A stretch of 64,000 bases of DNA from Acorus gramineus (taxonomy: Eukaryota; Streptophyta; Magnoliopsida; Acorales; Acoraceae), in NCBI GenBank assembly GCA_030737835.1, contig CM060854.1:15887213-15951212 (forward strand), in the 5' to 3' direction. Shown one piece after another: positions 23,636 through 35,020 of the stretch; position 1 is the first letter of the stretch; each line of letters begins with the position of its first letter. A program made the position numbers and the translations under genes. The notes below the pieces were generated by a model. It saw only the letters and a program-made list of their open reading frames with translations, had not been told where the DNA came from and searched no databases.

Positions 23636-24300
23636 AAATTTTTGTAAGTTATTGTTATATCTCTTTCATTGGACATTACATTTTTATAACAATGTGATTT
23701 ACATATATCTTGCGTAGAGGATCCGACAAATAGATGTTGAGGAAGCAGAGATTCCCCTAGGATATATTAGCGGATGCATAGCTGTCTTAATGGTTAGTTT
23801 ACCCTATTTGTTTTTATTTTTTTTCATTAATTCGTACATGTCATGTTTTTAATATGAAGAATATAATGTAAGTGTGGTTGTACAAGCACACCAGACTACG
23901 GAAACCATCAGTCTATGAAAAAAATACAAGAATTTTTCGGTGGGGGGATGTTAGGCATATCATGCATTTATTAGGATTGACATTCAACGTCGTAATTCAA
24001 ACACTTGATATATCTATTTTTGTTTAAATGACTTTCAGTTCTTGAATTTATTGTAAAGACACTCTAAAAATGTATGTATAATAATTCTATTGTTTAAATA
24101 TCTTTGTGCACATTGAATGCTCTCTGTAGATAATTATTAAATATTTGTAACCATGTATATCATATCTATATGTATCAATTATATTTCTATATTTATGTAA
24201 CTATTTCTGTAAGTACTTATGTTAGTTATTGTAACTTGTACATGTATTTATTTAACTAGTATATAACGTTTATGTAAATTGATAAGAGTAAGAACTTAGA
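23636..24300. other. AT-rich intergenic sequence, no gene recognised
   Basis: This stretch is outside the copia element. It is AT-rich with no open frame of note and no recognised repeat. Confidence 0.5.
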
Positions 24301-24309
24301 AGCGGCTTC

Positions 24310-24660
24310 AACCACATTTGCATACCATCTCAATTGATCAAAATAACAGAACCATGCAAATCTTTATTTGCAATCTCTTTTTCATGCCATGACAGATTAT
24401 ATGAGACTTTCATCCCAAGCTGTCTAATTAATTGGATCAACATGTCTTTTGCCACGAATAGGGGGGTTAATTTGAAGATCGTTTCTAACAAATTCAGTAA
24501 CCCATTTTTTGTCGGCCTTGGGATGCCCTGCTCTTCGTAAACCACTCCCATATGTATGTGTCGGTACATAAGTCTTGATTTTAAACAATCTCCCACTCCA
24601 TCCGTTATTTTGTGTAACACATGGTTGACCTCTTTTGCATAAGATATGTATATACATTAG
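24310..24660 (-). pseudogene. MULE (MuDR-type) transposase fragment
   Basis: Two minus-strand frames together resemble the N-terminal part of plant Mutator-like transposases. The first segment (24424-24657) has a cysteine followed by FKIKTYVPTHTYG, matching the zinc-binding 'C...fkirtyvp.HtC' pattern with the last Cys replaced by Tyr, then KWVTEFVRNDLQ. The other frame (24330-24480) continues with QLGMKVSYNLSWHEKEIANK, like the family's 'kygvkvsy.kawrare.Al'. At least one frameshift separates the parts. No DDE catalytic region or terminal inverted repeats were found, so this is a short relic. A FAR1/FHY3-related host gene is a less likely alternative. Confidence 0.6.
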
Positions 24661-25173
24661 ATTAGTATAAAACTGTAATATTTAATCACATAAATAAAAT
24701 TACAACTTACATAATTATATTAATAAATTTCAAAAATTATCATTTACAGAACATAGACTACAATTTACATAACTAAAACTACCATTTACACAAATGAAAC
24801 AATCTAATTACAAAGATTAGCTACCAAGGGCGAAACCTATCAATTACAAAAACTACTAACATAACATATCCAATGTAACAACTAAAATATAACAATTACC
24901 ATTGTAATGCCCAATTACAACAAACACTGTTATTCACATTCTGTAATGCCGCAACTACAACACAATTACACTAAGGACATCATGTAATACCCAAACTACA
25001 AAACAGAGATATATCAGTTTATGGAATTAAACTAATGCCCAAACTACAATACAATTACAGAATGTAATGTCCAATGTAACAACTACAATCAATACACAAT
25101 TACATAATTAAAGTAACCATTTTCATATATGTAAATGATAGAGATTTATACAAATTTACAGAAATATAATAAC
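24661..25173. other. AT-rich sequence with loose AATTACA/ACAACTACAAT repeats
   Basis: No gene seen. Words close to CAATTACA, TAATGCCCAA and AACTACAA recur irregularly between about 24690 and 25120, which suggests a degenerate short-period repeat. Bases 25169-25173 (ATAAC) are the target duplication of giant LTR 4. Confidence 0.4.
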
Positions 25174-28100
25174 TGTCACGCCCCGGGCGTCCCCGGGACG
25201 CGGCAAGTGTATATAGGATATCAGTCCAAATAGGAGTTCAATAACATACTCACACAACAGCTAAAATGACAACACAGATAAAAGTAGGGCTGACATAATA
25301 TATACACAAATAGCGGATGCTAAAAGATTGAGTCTGTAATCTAAAAACATACTACAGACTCGATACATAATCAAATGTCCTGTGAGAGCCAATATATACA
25401 AAGACATCCAAACAATATACAAACGCGTGCCCAAGCACGGAATATAACACATACAATCAAAAGGGATGCTGATAGCCTCTGATACTCGCGGGACGTGGCG
25501 CTACTCCGCTACTGATGAAGTCCCTCGGGGAGCTCCTCCTCTAGATCCGACTCAGATAGCACTGGAGAAAATAATTATGCGAGGGGTGAGCCACACGCTC
25601 AGTGAACAGCATAACCCATGAATCACAGTTTATATTAACCACAACCAGACATTATTAACCACAACTTGGCAACAACTATACAATCCAGTGGGTCGCTATC
25701 GCCGACCCACCACACCCTCACCCTCACCCCTCAATATGGTGACATAGGATATTGGGACTTACAGCACAAAACCAGTAGGTCGCTATCGCCAACCCACTAC
25801 ACCCTCACCCTCACCCCTCAATAGGTGACATAGGATATTGGGACTTACAATCCAGTGGGTCGCTACATCGACGACCCACCGCACCCTCACCCTCACCCCT
25901 CAATATGGTGACATAGGATATTGGGACAGACTAGGCTGATGGTCACCCTTGGTCCACCGATAGTCTCTCCCCACTCCGTAGGCCGTTTGGCCACCCCCAC
26001 ATTCAGCACAGTCCGTCCCAAATCAGAAGGTGCCTACTGATGGGAGCCCCTGCACGGGACAGCCTTTCCAACGCCGGGGTAGTCTCTACACGAATCCAAC
26101 GAAGGGAACAGAACAGCCTATCCATCGCATATGATCCACTCGGATCCGCAGACAACACATCATAACAACTCTAATGCCATGAATTCTTCAGAATTCCTCC
26201 AGGGCGTATAACCAGGATGCGGGGAACATATATAATAATAATCATTAAAAAGAGTTATAATTATAATTATTAACAAGAGTTATAATATTATCGGGAAAAG
26301 AAGCCTTGGGAGGGTACCATCAGGTCCCGATATAGGACATCCCGACAACCAAACAAGGAACACGGAGTACCCTAGCCCGGGTCTCAATGTTGACCTCGCA
26401 AGGCCCCTCCCTATAATATTATATAAGACATGCTAGCATACTAAAGTTTGCATTTAAAATTAATAAGTTAAACTAATAGGACACATGCACAGGTCGAGGC
26501 TTCCTAATCATGAGAACAGGTGACAGGATGCATGGCTCTTACACATGCCCTAAGGGTGCAAGTCCCTAACATACAAAGTCTAGGGTAGCATGCATACTAC
26601 ATTTTTATCATGCTCGCATGGATTACACATTACAACAAGTTAATATAAATCCATGGTGCCCCAGGGGAGGACGGTACACGCCCAAGTGCATATAACGCCT
26701 CCCTACTGGGTTGGATTGTCCCACTCACCAGTAGCCGGGTCGTCGCGCGACCGTCCATCAAGATCTGCAAAATAGGGTACTCAAATCGATGAGTAAAATA
26801 CACAATTAAACCCAAAAATATATTAAAATACACAATACTCGGACAAGCGTACATACGGCCTGTACGCACGCGAGCCCGAGCATTCCGACTCACTCCCGAA
26901 CCCCCGAGTAGCCGCACGCACGACCACCCGCCCCGGGCGCACAGCCGAGCCCCGGCCCACGCCCCCAGACGCCCTGCCGAGCCCAGCCCGCACGCCCGGA
27001 CACCCTGCCGAGACCTCCCGAGTGCACCGCGCGCTCCCTGCGCCCCAGCGCAGCAACCCGCGCGCACACCCGCACGCCCTGCGCCCCAACGCCTCTCCCC
27101 GCGCGCACCCTGCGAGCATCACCCGCTCGCACCAGCCCCGGGTGCACCCGCGCGCACTGCGCCCCAGCGCAGCGCCCCGCACGCGCACTTGCGCGCACTG
27201 CGCCCCAGCGCAGCGCCCGCACACCTGCCCGCACACCTGCCCACTGGCACCGACCGCTCGCCCTGCGCGCACTACGCCCCCTGCGCAGCACCCGCACACC
27301 ACCTGCTCGCCACGCGCCCAGCATCCGCTCGCTCGCACGCCCGATAGCACACGCCCAGCGCCCAGCACCCGCTCACTCGCACGCCCGACAGCACACGCCC
27401 AGTGCCCAGCACCCGCTTGCTCGCACGCCCGACAGCACACGCCCCCAGCGTGCCTGCCAGCATGCCCTCAGCGCGCCTGCCAGCCCGCCCGCGCACTGCC
27501 TGCCTGTCCGAGCACTGCCTGCCTGCGCGCTGCCTGCCTGCCCGAGCATTGCCTTCCTGCGCTGCCCTGCCTGCCTGCCAGACCACCCGGGACAGCCCAC
27601 CACCCTACCCGAGCCACTCTACCACCCCTCACCGGCCACCAATGGCCTCTAACAGCCTCCGACCGCCACCAACGGCCACCCACAGCCACCCCAACTCAAA
27701 AACATCCTCCTAACAAGCATCTAAACAAGAAAGGAAAGAAAGAAGGCTTACCCAAAGAAGGAGAGGAAGGAAGGGGAAGATCGGTTGCTCTCCGCGCACC
27801 GAAACACTTCTCCAAAGACCCCCACCACCAAGACCTCCCTCAGCCCCAAAACCAGCTGAAATCAGAGGAGAAAAGAGGGTGAGAGAGGGGGCAATACACA
27901 CCGGAACTCGAATCCGAGACTACCGGTGGATAGATCGGGATGAGATCTAACCTTTCTCTTCTTTGAGCTTTTGATTTTAACCCCTCTAGCTAGGTCAAAA
28001 TCAAGAAAAAGAGAGAGGGGGAGAGAGAAAATCAAGTGGGGAAGATGATGAATAGTGGGGGAGAAAAGATCTTGCTCACTTAAATAAGTTAATCCCCACT

Positions 28101-28515
28101 TAGATTAGGATAAGCTAGGTTAATTAGGGTTTAAGCTAGCATTAGAGAGGATTAAGTGGGATTTGACTTGGGTCAACCCAACCACACAAAAAAACAAAAG
28201 GGGTTGACCAAGTCATGGGGCCACTTTGACCAAGTCAACTTTCCCAATGACTTCTCGCTCGGTCAAAACCCGGATACGCCGCAGAATTGCGAAATTCTGA
28301 GACGTTACCGGAATTCAATGAAACTTTCACGAGTGGCTTGGAATGTCACCAAGACACATAATATGCAGTTAGATTTTCAATCGGAGTCCTCAAACTCAGG
28401 ACGATAGCTAACAGTCCAAGATTTTTGCGGTTCCGATCGAAAAACGAAAAAAATCGAAAAACTGCCAGAATGTCCCAACGGTGACCAGAAGGTTAAAAGT
28501 GATACATATATAACA
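25174..28515 (-). mobile_element. Solo giant LTR 4
   Basis: A 3342-bp solo LTR with plus-strand ends TGTCACGCCCCGGGCG and TACATATATAACA. It is flanked by the perfect duplication ATAAC (25169-25173 and 28516-28520). Three G-rich modules lie at 25680-25930. The acceptor-like CTGCAAAATAG is at 26765, a GC-rich stretch covers about 26850-27600, and a donor-like CTTACC is at 27750. The palindrome is decayed (near 27930) and the region near its element-sense 5' end (28060-28260) diverges from LTRs 1-3, so it looks like an older or separate branch. Confidence 0.9.
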
Positions 28516-28599
28516 ATAACCATTGTGGGAGGGTAAAATCAGGTCCTCCCCTCCTGGGCCGGATCTTTGCCGATCTAGGCTTTTGTTGTAGATCCGAGA

Positions 28600-29452
28600 C
28601 AATGTTGATGCCAACTCTTCTTCACAACGCCACGTGGCAAGCCTCCGATACCCGTCGTCGTCATTGTCCTCCTTCTTCAGCCTTCAGGTACTTGAAACTC
28701 ACACTAGTGTGGTGCCGACTAACGCCTCTCCGACGCTCAAGTCAGTCACCTCCTCATGAGAATTGGAGTCCGCCAGATCTTGAATGGACAAAATCCAATT
28801 CTGATGGATCACTATTCACCGATAGGGCTGGATACGGTGCAGTTCTTTGAAGTGATGCTGGTCAACTAATTGCGGCGGTTGCGGTACAAGACAAGACGCT
28901 CAGCTCGATCAATGTGCTTGAGTTCAAAGCAATCCTTCAAGGACTCAAACTCATTGGAGCGCTTGGTCTTTCTAAACTGCACATATAGTGTGATTCTTCC
29001 ATAGCTATTGCTCGGGTTCGGGGAAAGGGATGCCTCCCCTAGCAGGCCCTCTGCGAACACTACGCTATGATCCACATATTTGCCTCTCTTGAATCCTGAA
29101 AAGCTACCCTTTCCTTTGAGAAGGAAACCAGGTATCATACCACCTTGTAGCCTGACAAGATTCCCTGAGATCTACTGTCATCGCACCTCACCAAGCTTGG
29201 CAGGAGCTGTGGACTCTTATTGATCAAGATGCAGTAGGGATGACATACACCCGTGTATGTTCTCAATAACTTAACGAAGACCTGTTGGTCAGCTTTCCCT
29301 GCCAATCTCTCAGCTAAGCACGATTTGGGGTGTGGATTCATGTTCATATTTTTTATTTATCTACATGTTTTACTTTTTGTAACTATGAAAGCTGTTTTAA
29401 CTAGTTCACAATGGCAATGAAGATTCTATTTTACCCATAAAAAAAAAAAACA
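28600..29452 (+). pseudogene. LINE 3' end: RNase H domain relic and poly-A tail
   Basis: A plus-strand frame from about 28740 to 29140 resembles the C-terminal RNase H domain of plant LINEs. It shows WTKSNSDGSLF (first catalytic Asp), AGYGAVL, then INVLEFKAILQGLKL (catalytic Glu) and CDSSIAIARVRGKG (next Asp). At least four in-frame stops interrupt it, for example directly after AGYGAVL and before CDSSIA. The fragment ends in an A-run at about 29438-29452, as expected of a LINE 3' end. The reverse transcriptase is missing, so it is 5'-truncated. No target duplication was recognised. Confidence 0.65.
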
Positions 29453-29763
29453 AGTATAATGTGGGTGTTGATACACTTGGTCAATTTGTAATGAACAAGT
29501 CACTAACGACAATATATAAAATCATGTATTATGTACTCTATTATTAATAACATAAAAAAATATGCATTCAATTCATATGATCATATACTTTATTTTTTAT
29601 AAATTAAAATAATGCATTTCATTAACCAAATATATATTTCACATAAAAAAAAATTGTGAGAGTGGGCTACAAACGAAGTTGAACGTAACAATTTTCTTGA
29701 TTCGAAAAAACACTTCTTATTGTATTAACCATCCATGATAGTGCCACTTAAATGAGATTTAAG
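29453..29763. other. AT-rich sequence, nothing recognised
   Basis: It lies between the LINE A-tail and the TIR element. No open frame or repeat could be supported. Confidence 0.4.
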
Positions 29764-31221
29764 GCCCGTTTGGATATGGGGGTGGGGTGCCAAACTCCGC
29801 ATTTGTGATACATTGCATTTGAGGATGAAACCCTCTTGTGGGCATGTTATAAGCAAGCATGCCAACACAATGTGCATCTTGTTTGGAGACTATAATAGAG
29901 TTTTGGGAGCTGGATTACAACATTACAAAAATATCCTCACTCATATTTACCCCTTTAGACCCAACCACCAAACCTGCAAGAATATACTTGTAACATACTC
30001 ACAAAGACCACCCAATAAGTCACTTGCGCGAGAAGCGTTGTTTTGGAGCAAGAACAACACATATTTTTTACACAACGAACACAGGACATGGTAGCTAATG
30101 TTGTCGACGCGAAATGTTGTTTGGAAGTGGGTTTGCACATTTGTATGCGTCGACACCGCAATAGCTGTAACAACTATGGTTTCTAACGGCTCGAGGAAGA
30201 GCCGTCGGGTTCTGATGGCTCCTTGAGGTGCCGTCAAGCTCTGGGTGACGGACTCAACAAGAGTCGTCGATCTGGGCGATTTTTGAATTTAAATTCAGTT
30301 CGTTCTTAGAAAGAACAAAGGCATTGATTGTGATTATTCTGATTTGATGGTGTCGTATTTTTGTCCCCATGCGTGTGTGAGGTTTATGAACCTCTCTTTT
30401 TCTCTCTCTCTCTCCTTGCATTGAAACCCTAAAAACTAAAACCCTAAAAATGTCTTCTTCTTCCCTTGGTTCGGCACCATTGTTGGGAGCTCAGGAAGGA
30501 GAGCTCAAACGAGGTTTTGGTGAGTTTTCTAAAGAGTTTTGATTGATAGTAATCCCTTTCAGAAGTCTTTATGACATGATCTCTTTTTAAGGTTTTTTTC
30601 GAACAAAATAATATGTTTTCTTCTTGGTTTTTCTAGAAAGTCTTTATACGATTTCGGGTCTTGTTATATATATCAATGATTGTCGCTGTTTTGTGAAGTT
30701 TTACAAGTTCTTGATGATGATATTGAATCCCAATGAATAAAAATTGAAGTTATGATTTCTTAGGTTTTCTTGTTGGATTTTTTCCATGACCTCAACGAGA
30801 TTTAGAAAACTTTCAGATTTAATGTTATAACATCAATGTTCTAAGGATTTTAGGATAGTTATGAGTCTTTCATGTAAAAATGAATATGTTTATCTATATA
30901 TCATGTCTAGGTTTATTTGCTCAGGGTAGAAATCGTGTTTTATGATAGTTTAAGTCTTGTTTTGACCCTTATATGCAAAGATCCGAACCTCTACATGTTT
31001 TTATGATTTCTCTGAGTTTAGACATAGATTCATATTGTTTAGATCCTAGATATGCTTTTATTGTTCAGTATGATTAAATAAATCTCTTGTATGTTAAAAA
31101 AAAAAAAAAATTACCCGTGTTTTATCAAGAAATTTGAGTAACGGACCGTATTCGAGCTTCAAAATGGAGTCTTGGGTACGGGGGCATTACAGTAGCAAGT
31201 AAAACACCTATCCAAACGGGC
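29764..31221. mobile_element. Small TIR DNA element (about 430 bp) split by a gypsy solo LTR
   Basis: It has perfect 13-base terminal inverted repeats GCCCGTTTGGATA (29764-29776) and TATCCAAACGGGC (31209-31221). Without the LTR at 30166-31191 and its 5-bp duplication, about 427 bases remain. No coding sequence is visible, so it is MITE-like. No clear target duplication flanks it, and the superfamily is not assigned. Confidence 0.6.
30166..31191 (+). mobile_element. Solo LTR of a Tekay-type gypsy element
   Basis: The LTR is 1026 bp, starts TGTAACAACTATGG and ends GGGGCATTACA, with flanking ATAGC (30161-30165) and GTAGC (31192-31196), a 4-of-5 target duplication. Its last ~150 bases match the end of the LTR that precedes the gypsy PBS at 32091, so both belong to one family. 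Near 30425-30450 it carries CT repeats and AAACCCTAAAA (telobox-like) motifs, a plausible LTR leader. Confidence 0.7.
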
Positions 31222-31710
31222 ACTTGATCACAATTGGATGCAGTAGAGGCAAGACCACAACCTGACATACAAACACTTGCACTGACAAGCTCATAACAAC
31301 ACGGTCTAATTTTTTTTCTTAAGATTTTAAAAATTCTTTTCAATATTTTTTTTTCTTTTTTATTTTATTTATTACATTTTTAGCCTATCCCTATTTTATA
31401 GGATTTATTATTTTTTCTGTGCTGCTACCTGGGCCCCAGAAATTAGGCCCCATTGATGAGCCCCAATAGATGGCATTCTCCTATTGGTTCCGTATTTGAG
31501 TTTTTCAAACAATAAAAAAGACAATGACATTACTACCTTTCAGAGGTTTTTAAAAATTGGTTTGAACTACTTATACCATCATTAATTCATCGTAACGAAA
31601 TCCCTAGTTGGTTCCCTATTTCAACTAATTGCATCTAGGTGGTTGTATAAGCCTTTCCTTGGCATGTAGTTTCCTTAGTCCCTTTCAGCTAAAACTGATG
31701 GATGCTTGTG
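31222..31710. other. AT-rich sequence between TIR element and gypsy LTR remnant
   Basis: No gene recognised. It may include flanking DNA or a diverged part of the gypsy LTR; the start of that LTR could not be found. Confidence 0.35.
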
Positions 31711-32086
31711 TTAAAATTATTTTGTGTATTCATCCGCGTTTAGGATGAGTTAAGTTTAGATCCTGGATATGCTTTTATCGTTCAGTATGACTAAATAAAA
31801 CTCTTATGTTTTCAAAAAAAAATAAAAAATATGACCCTTGTTTTATCGAGAAATTTGGGTAACGGAGCGTATTCAAACTTCAAAATTTAAAATTATTTTG
31901 TGTATTCATCGGCATTTAAGATGAGTTAAGTTTAGATCCTGGATATGCTTTTATCGTTCAGTATGATTAAATAAAACTCTTATGTTTTCAAAAAAAAAAA
32001 AAATATGACCCTTGTTTTATCGAGAAATTTGGGTAACGGACCGTATTCAAACTTCAAAATAGAGTCTTGGGTAAGAGGGCGTTACA
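31711..32086 (+). repeat. Gypsy 5' LTR end with a 176-bp tandem duplication
   Basis: Two copies of a 176-bp unit (31711-31886 and 31887-32062) are nearly identical and end shortly before GGGCGTTACA at 32086. Each holds an A-run and the LTR-end words also present at about 31050-31180. Confidence 0.7.
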
Positions 32087-32090
32087 GATG

Positions 32091-32103
32091 TGGTATCAAA
32101 GCC
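32091..32103 (+). other. Gypsy primer-binding site
   Basis: TGGTATCAAAGCC, one base different from the usual initiator-Met tRNA complement, lies four bases after the LTR end. Confidence 0.75.
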
Positions 32104-32208
32104 TACGTCTTTCCTGTTAGGGCTAAGGACTTAGGATAGAATTATTAGGTCTGCATTCATATAGATCACGTTCTAACCAGGTGTTACCGCATCTAGGAGA
32201 AAACTTGA

Positions 32209-33230
32209 AATGGCGAGTAGCAGCAACACTTTGCGTCAGGATCTCCAAACCCTGACCAGACAATTTAGCACCAAAATGACATGGTGTTGCGTCGACTAGG
32301 GGAGAATCAGAACCAACTCGAGCATTTGGTGATGAGATTTAAGAAGATGGGTCCGCTAATATTCCAAGGCGTCGGCACCGATCAACTGGCTCCGAAGCAT
32401 TGGATCATTGAGCTTGAAGGGATCTTCAAGACCATGTTGCTGACTGACAGCTGGCGTATTCTCTTAGCAGCTCATCAACTGAGAGGGACTACCATTCAAT
32501 GGTGCAACGTCCATCAACAATCTTTGAACCGTGGAATCGAGCAGATCACCTAGGAGGAGTTCGTGGAGATATTCTACAAGAAGTACTTTCCTCTTGCGGA
32601 GCGCGACTGCATCGTTCAAGCATTCTTGGACCTTCGTCAAACTCATGACATGACGGTGGCCCAGTATGAAGAGAAGTTCCAAGAGCTGTCGGTCTTTGCG
32701 CCGCAGTACATTCAAGTGGAGAGCGAGAAGTGTTGTCACTTCCAAGAAGGTTTGAGGAGTGACATTCATCATAGGCTACATAATATCTGAATTTGTGTCT
32801 ATGAGGAGCTGAAGAATTGTGCACTAGTTACGGAACAAGACTGCTTAGAGTGGAAGAAGGAGAATGAAGCCTGTGCGAAGAACATGAATGATGCTCGTCC
32901 CGGTGGTGGTCAAAGGTTCGACAATTGGAAGAGGAACCAAGGCAACACAAGTCCGGATCGTGGAGTTCCTAGCAAGGTCATTTGCTATTTCTGCAGAGAA
33001 GCGGGACACAAATACAATGTGTGTCCAAAGAAACAGACTGATCCTTGTGCATGCTACAATTACGGGAAGCTGGGTCATTGCATAGCTGAGTGCCCTGAAT
33101 CGAAGAAACCGCGAGCTAGAAATCCAAAACACACAATGGCGAGTCTGCTGGAGGTGGACAAAAAGCGTCGAGTTCGCATGGTCAGCCACCTCAGCCTCAG
33201 CAACATGGACAAATCCACGCCTTATCTGTA
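32209..33230 (+). mobile_element. Gypsy gag remnant with two zinc knuckles
   Basis: The region shows the retrotransposon gag pattern (AEVWILE-like helix region, then FYKKYFPLAERD and FLDLRQ) followed by two CCHC-type knuckles near 32970-33090: CYFCREAGHKYNVCP and CYNYGKLGHCIAECP, the second with Tyr in place of one Cys. Two knuckles are common in Tekay-type gypsy elements. The reading frame is broken. Confidence 0.75.
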
Positions 33231-33239
33231 GGGGATGTT

Positions 33240-33595
33240 CGCGTGATTGATGAAGTTGTCCAAGGTACGGTTTCGATCGCCGGACATAATGCTTTCGTAC
33301 TGTTTGACTTTGGAGCTTCGCATTCATTCGTATCTGCTGCTGAATATGTAAAAAGAGCATGCTTAATTGCAAATCCTCTAGAAACACCATTTATTGTTGC
33401 AACCCCTATCGGCGAGTTGATCGCCATTCGATCTGTGTATCGCGGATGTATGGTCCAGATAGAAGATCAATATCTGGTCCCAAATCTGCTGTTGTTGGAA
33501 ATTCAGAAGTTTGAAGTCATCCTTGGCATGGATTGGCTCTCTGCTTACCATGCCAGCGTGGACTGCTTTTCAAAGACCGTATCATTCAAGATTTC
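33240..33595 (+). mobile_element. Gypsy protease remnant
   Basis: The active-site region reads FDFGASHSFVS and is followed by the ILGMDWL motif, both typical of Ty3/gypsy aspartic proteases. It ends where solo giant LTR A is inserted (33596). Similarity resumes at 50005. Confidence 0.8.
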
Positions 33596-35020
33596 TGTCA
33601 CGCCCCAGAGCGGCCGTCCCCGAGACGTGACAATATATAAAGTATCAGCTATCAATTACAAGAAGTCAACAATGACTCCAATAAATAACACACAAAGCTG
33701 GCAAAACAATGATTACCAATAGTTCAACTAAGATGCGAAAACATAAAAATATCAATAAGTCTGTAAACCAAAAATATTATTACAGACTTGAATACACAAT
33801 CACTGTCCTGTGAGAGCCAAGTCTAGTCCAAATAAAGTACAACCAGTGCAACACGCACGATTTCAAATACATAAATGACACTAGGACTGCTGACATCCTC
33901 GCACTCGCCAACCGCCGGACGGGACACTCCACGCACTCGAATCTCGCCACAGGGAAGCTCCAGCTCCACGCCCAACACTGTCCCTGGAAAAGAAACAGTA
34001 TGCGAGGGTAGAGCTACAAGCTCAGTGAGCGGCTGGAAACCAAACACCATTACAACAATTCAATACTAAGGCAATTTCCTTTCAAGGAAAAACATGGGTA
34101 GAAACCCAAAGGATAACAAGGTCACGCGACGGCGCGACCATACCTCGCCCTCGCCCTCACTCCCCGGAGGGAGGCTTTTGGGACACTTGGGGAGGAACAA
34201 CTGTTAACCATAACACTTGTTGTTACTGGATAACAGTTACAATGAGTCCATCTGATACGAGGTAGAGATATACTTCGATACCTCAAGCGTTAGGAGCTGC
34301 ATACCCAGAGTATACTGGATGGGTATAAGAGTCACGTGACGACGTGACTTCAACGCACCCTCACCCTCACCCCTAAGGGTGACACAGGACTATTGGGAGA
34401 ATCCTTTTGCTCTACACCCTTCGTCATCCGGTAGCCCTCTCCCGAGTAGCCTCTACCTGGTATACTCCCATGATCAGTTCATCTGCCGAACTGTTATGCC
34501 TGTGTCATTTGGAGCCATTTCGGTTAAGCCTTGGTCACATCTGGGTCATTCAGGGCCTTTTTCTTTTTCGATCGGAGTCGCTAAAATTTTGGCTTTTAAC
34601 CACCTGTGGGACCGTTTTGTACTACCTATAAAAATTTCATCGAATTCCGATAACGTTTTGAAAAATATGCAGTTCTGAATCGCATCCGGGTTTGGCCGTT
34701 ACTAGGTTTCGGTGGGTGAGATATTTTCGAGTGTGTGGTACTTCTCCGCACGCTTCCCAATAAAGAAAAAATGAGTGGTTGAGTGAGGGTGAGCCTAACC
34801 CTAACCTCACCACCCCCTTATGGTCACCCCTAGACACTATTTGGGCTTGAAAAAGACATTTTTACCCTCTCTCTCTCTCCCCCTCTCTCCCATTTCGTGG
34901 AACTCTTTCTCTCCCTCTCTTGGTCTCTTTTTCCCCTCTTTGTGTGTGAAGAAGGAGGAGGAAGAAGCAATTGAAGGAGAAGGTGAAGAAGGAAGTGCAA
35001 GAAAGGTTGGTGTTTGTGTG

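Noticed and set aside
30450-30540. Short ATG frame (MSSSSLGSAPLL) after telobox-like motifs, first read as a captured gene start
   Set aside because: The whole stretch lies inside the solo LTR 30166-31191 (terminal TG/CA and target duplication), so it is LTR leader sequence.
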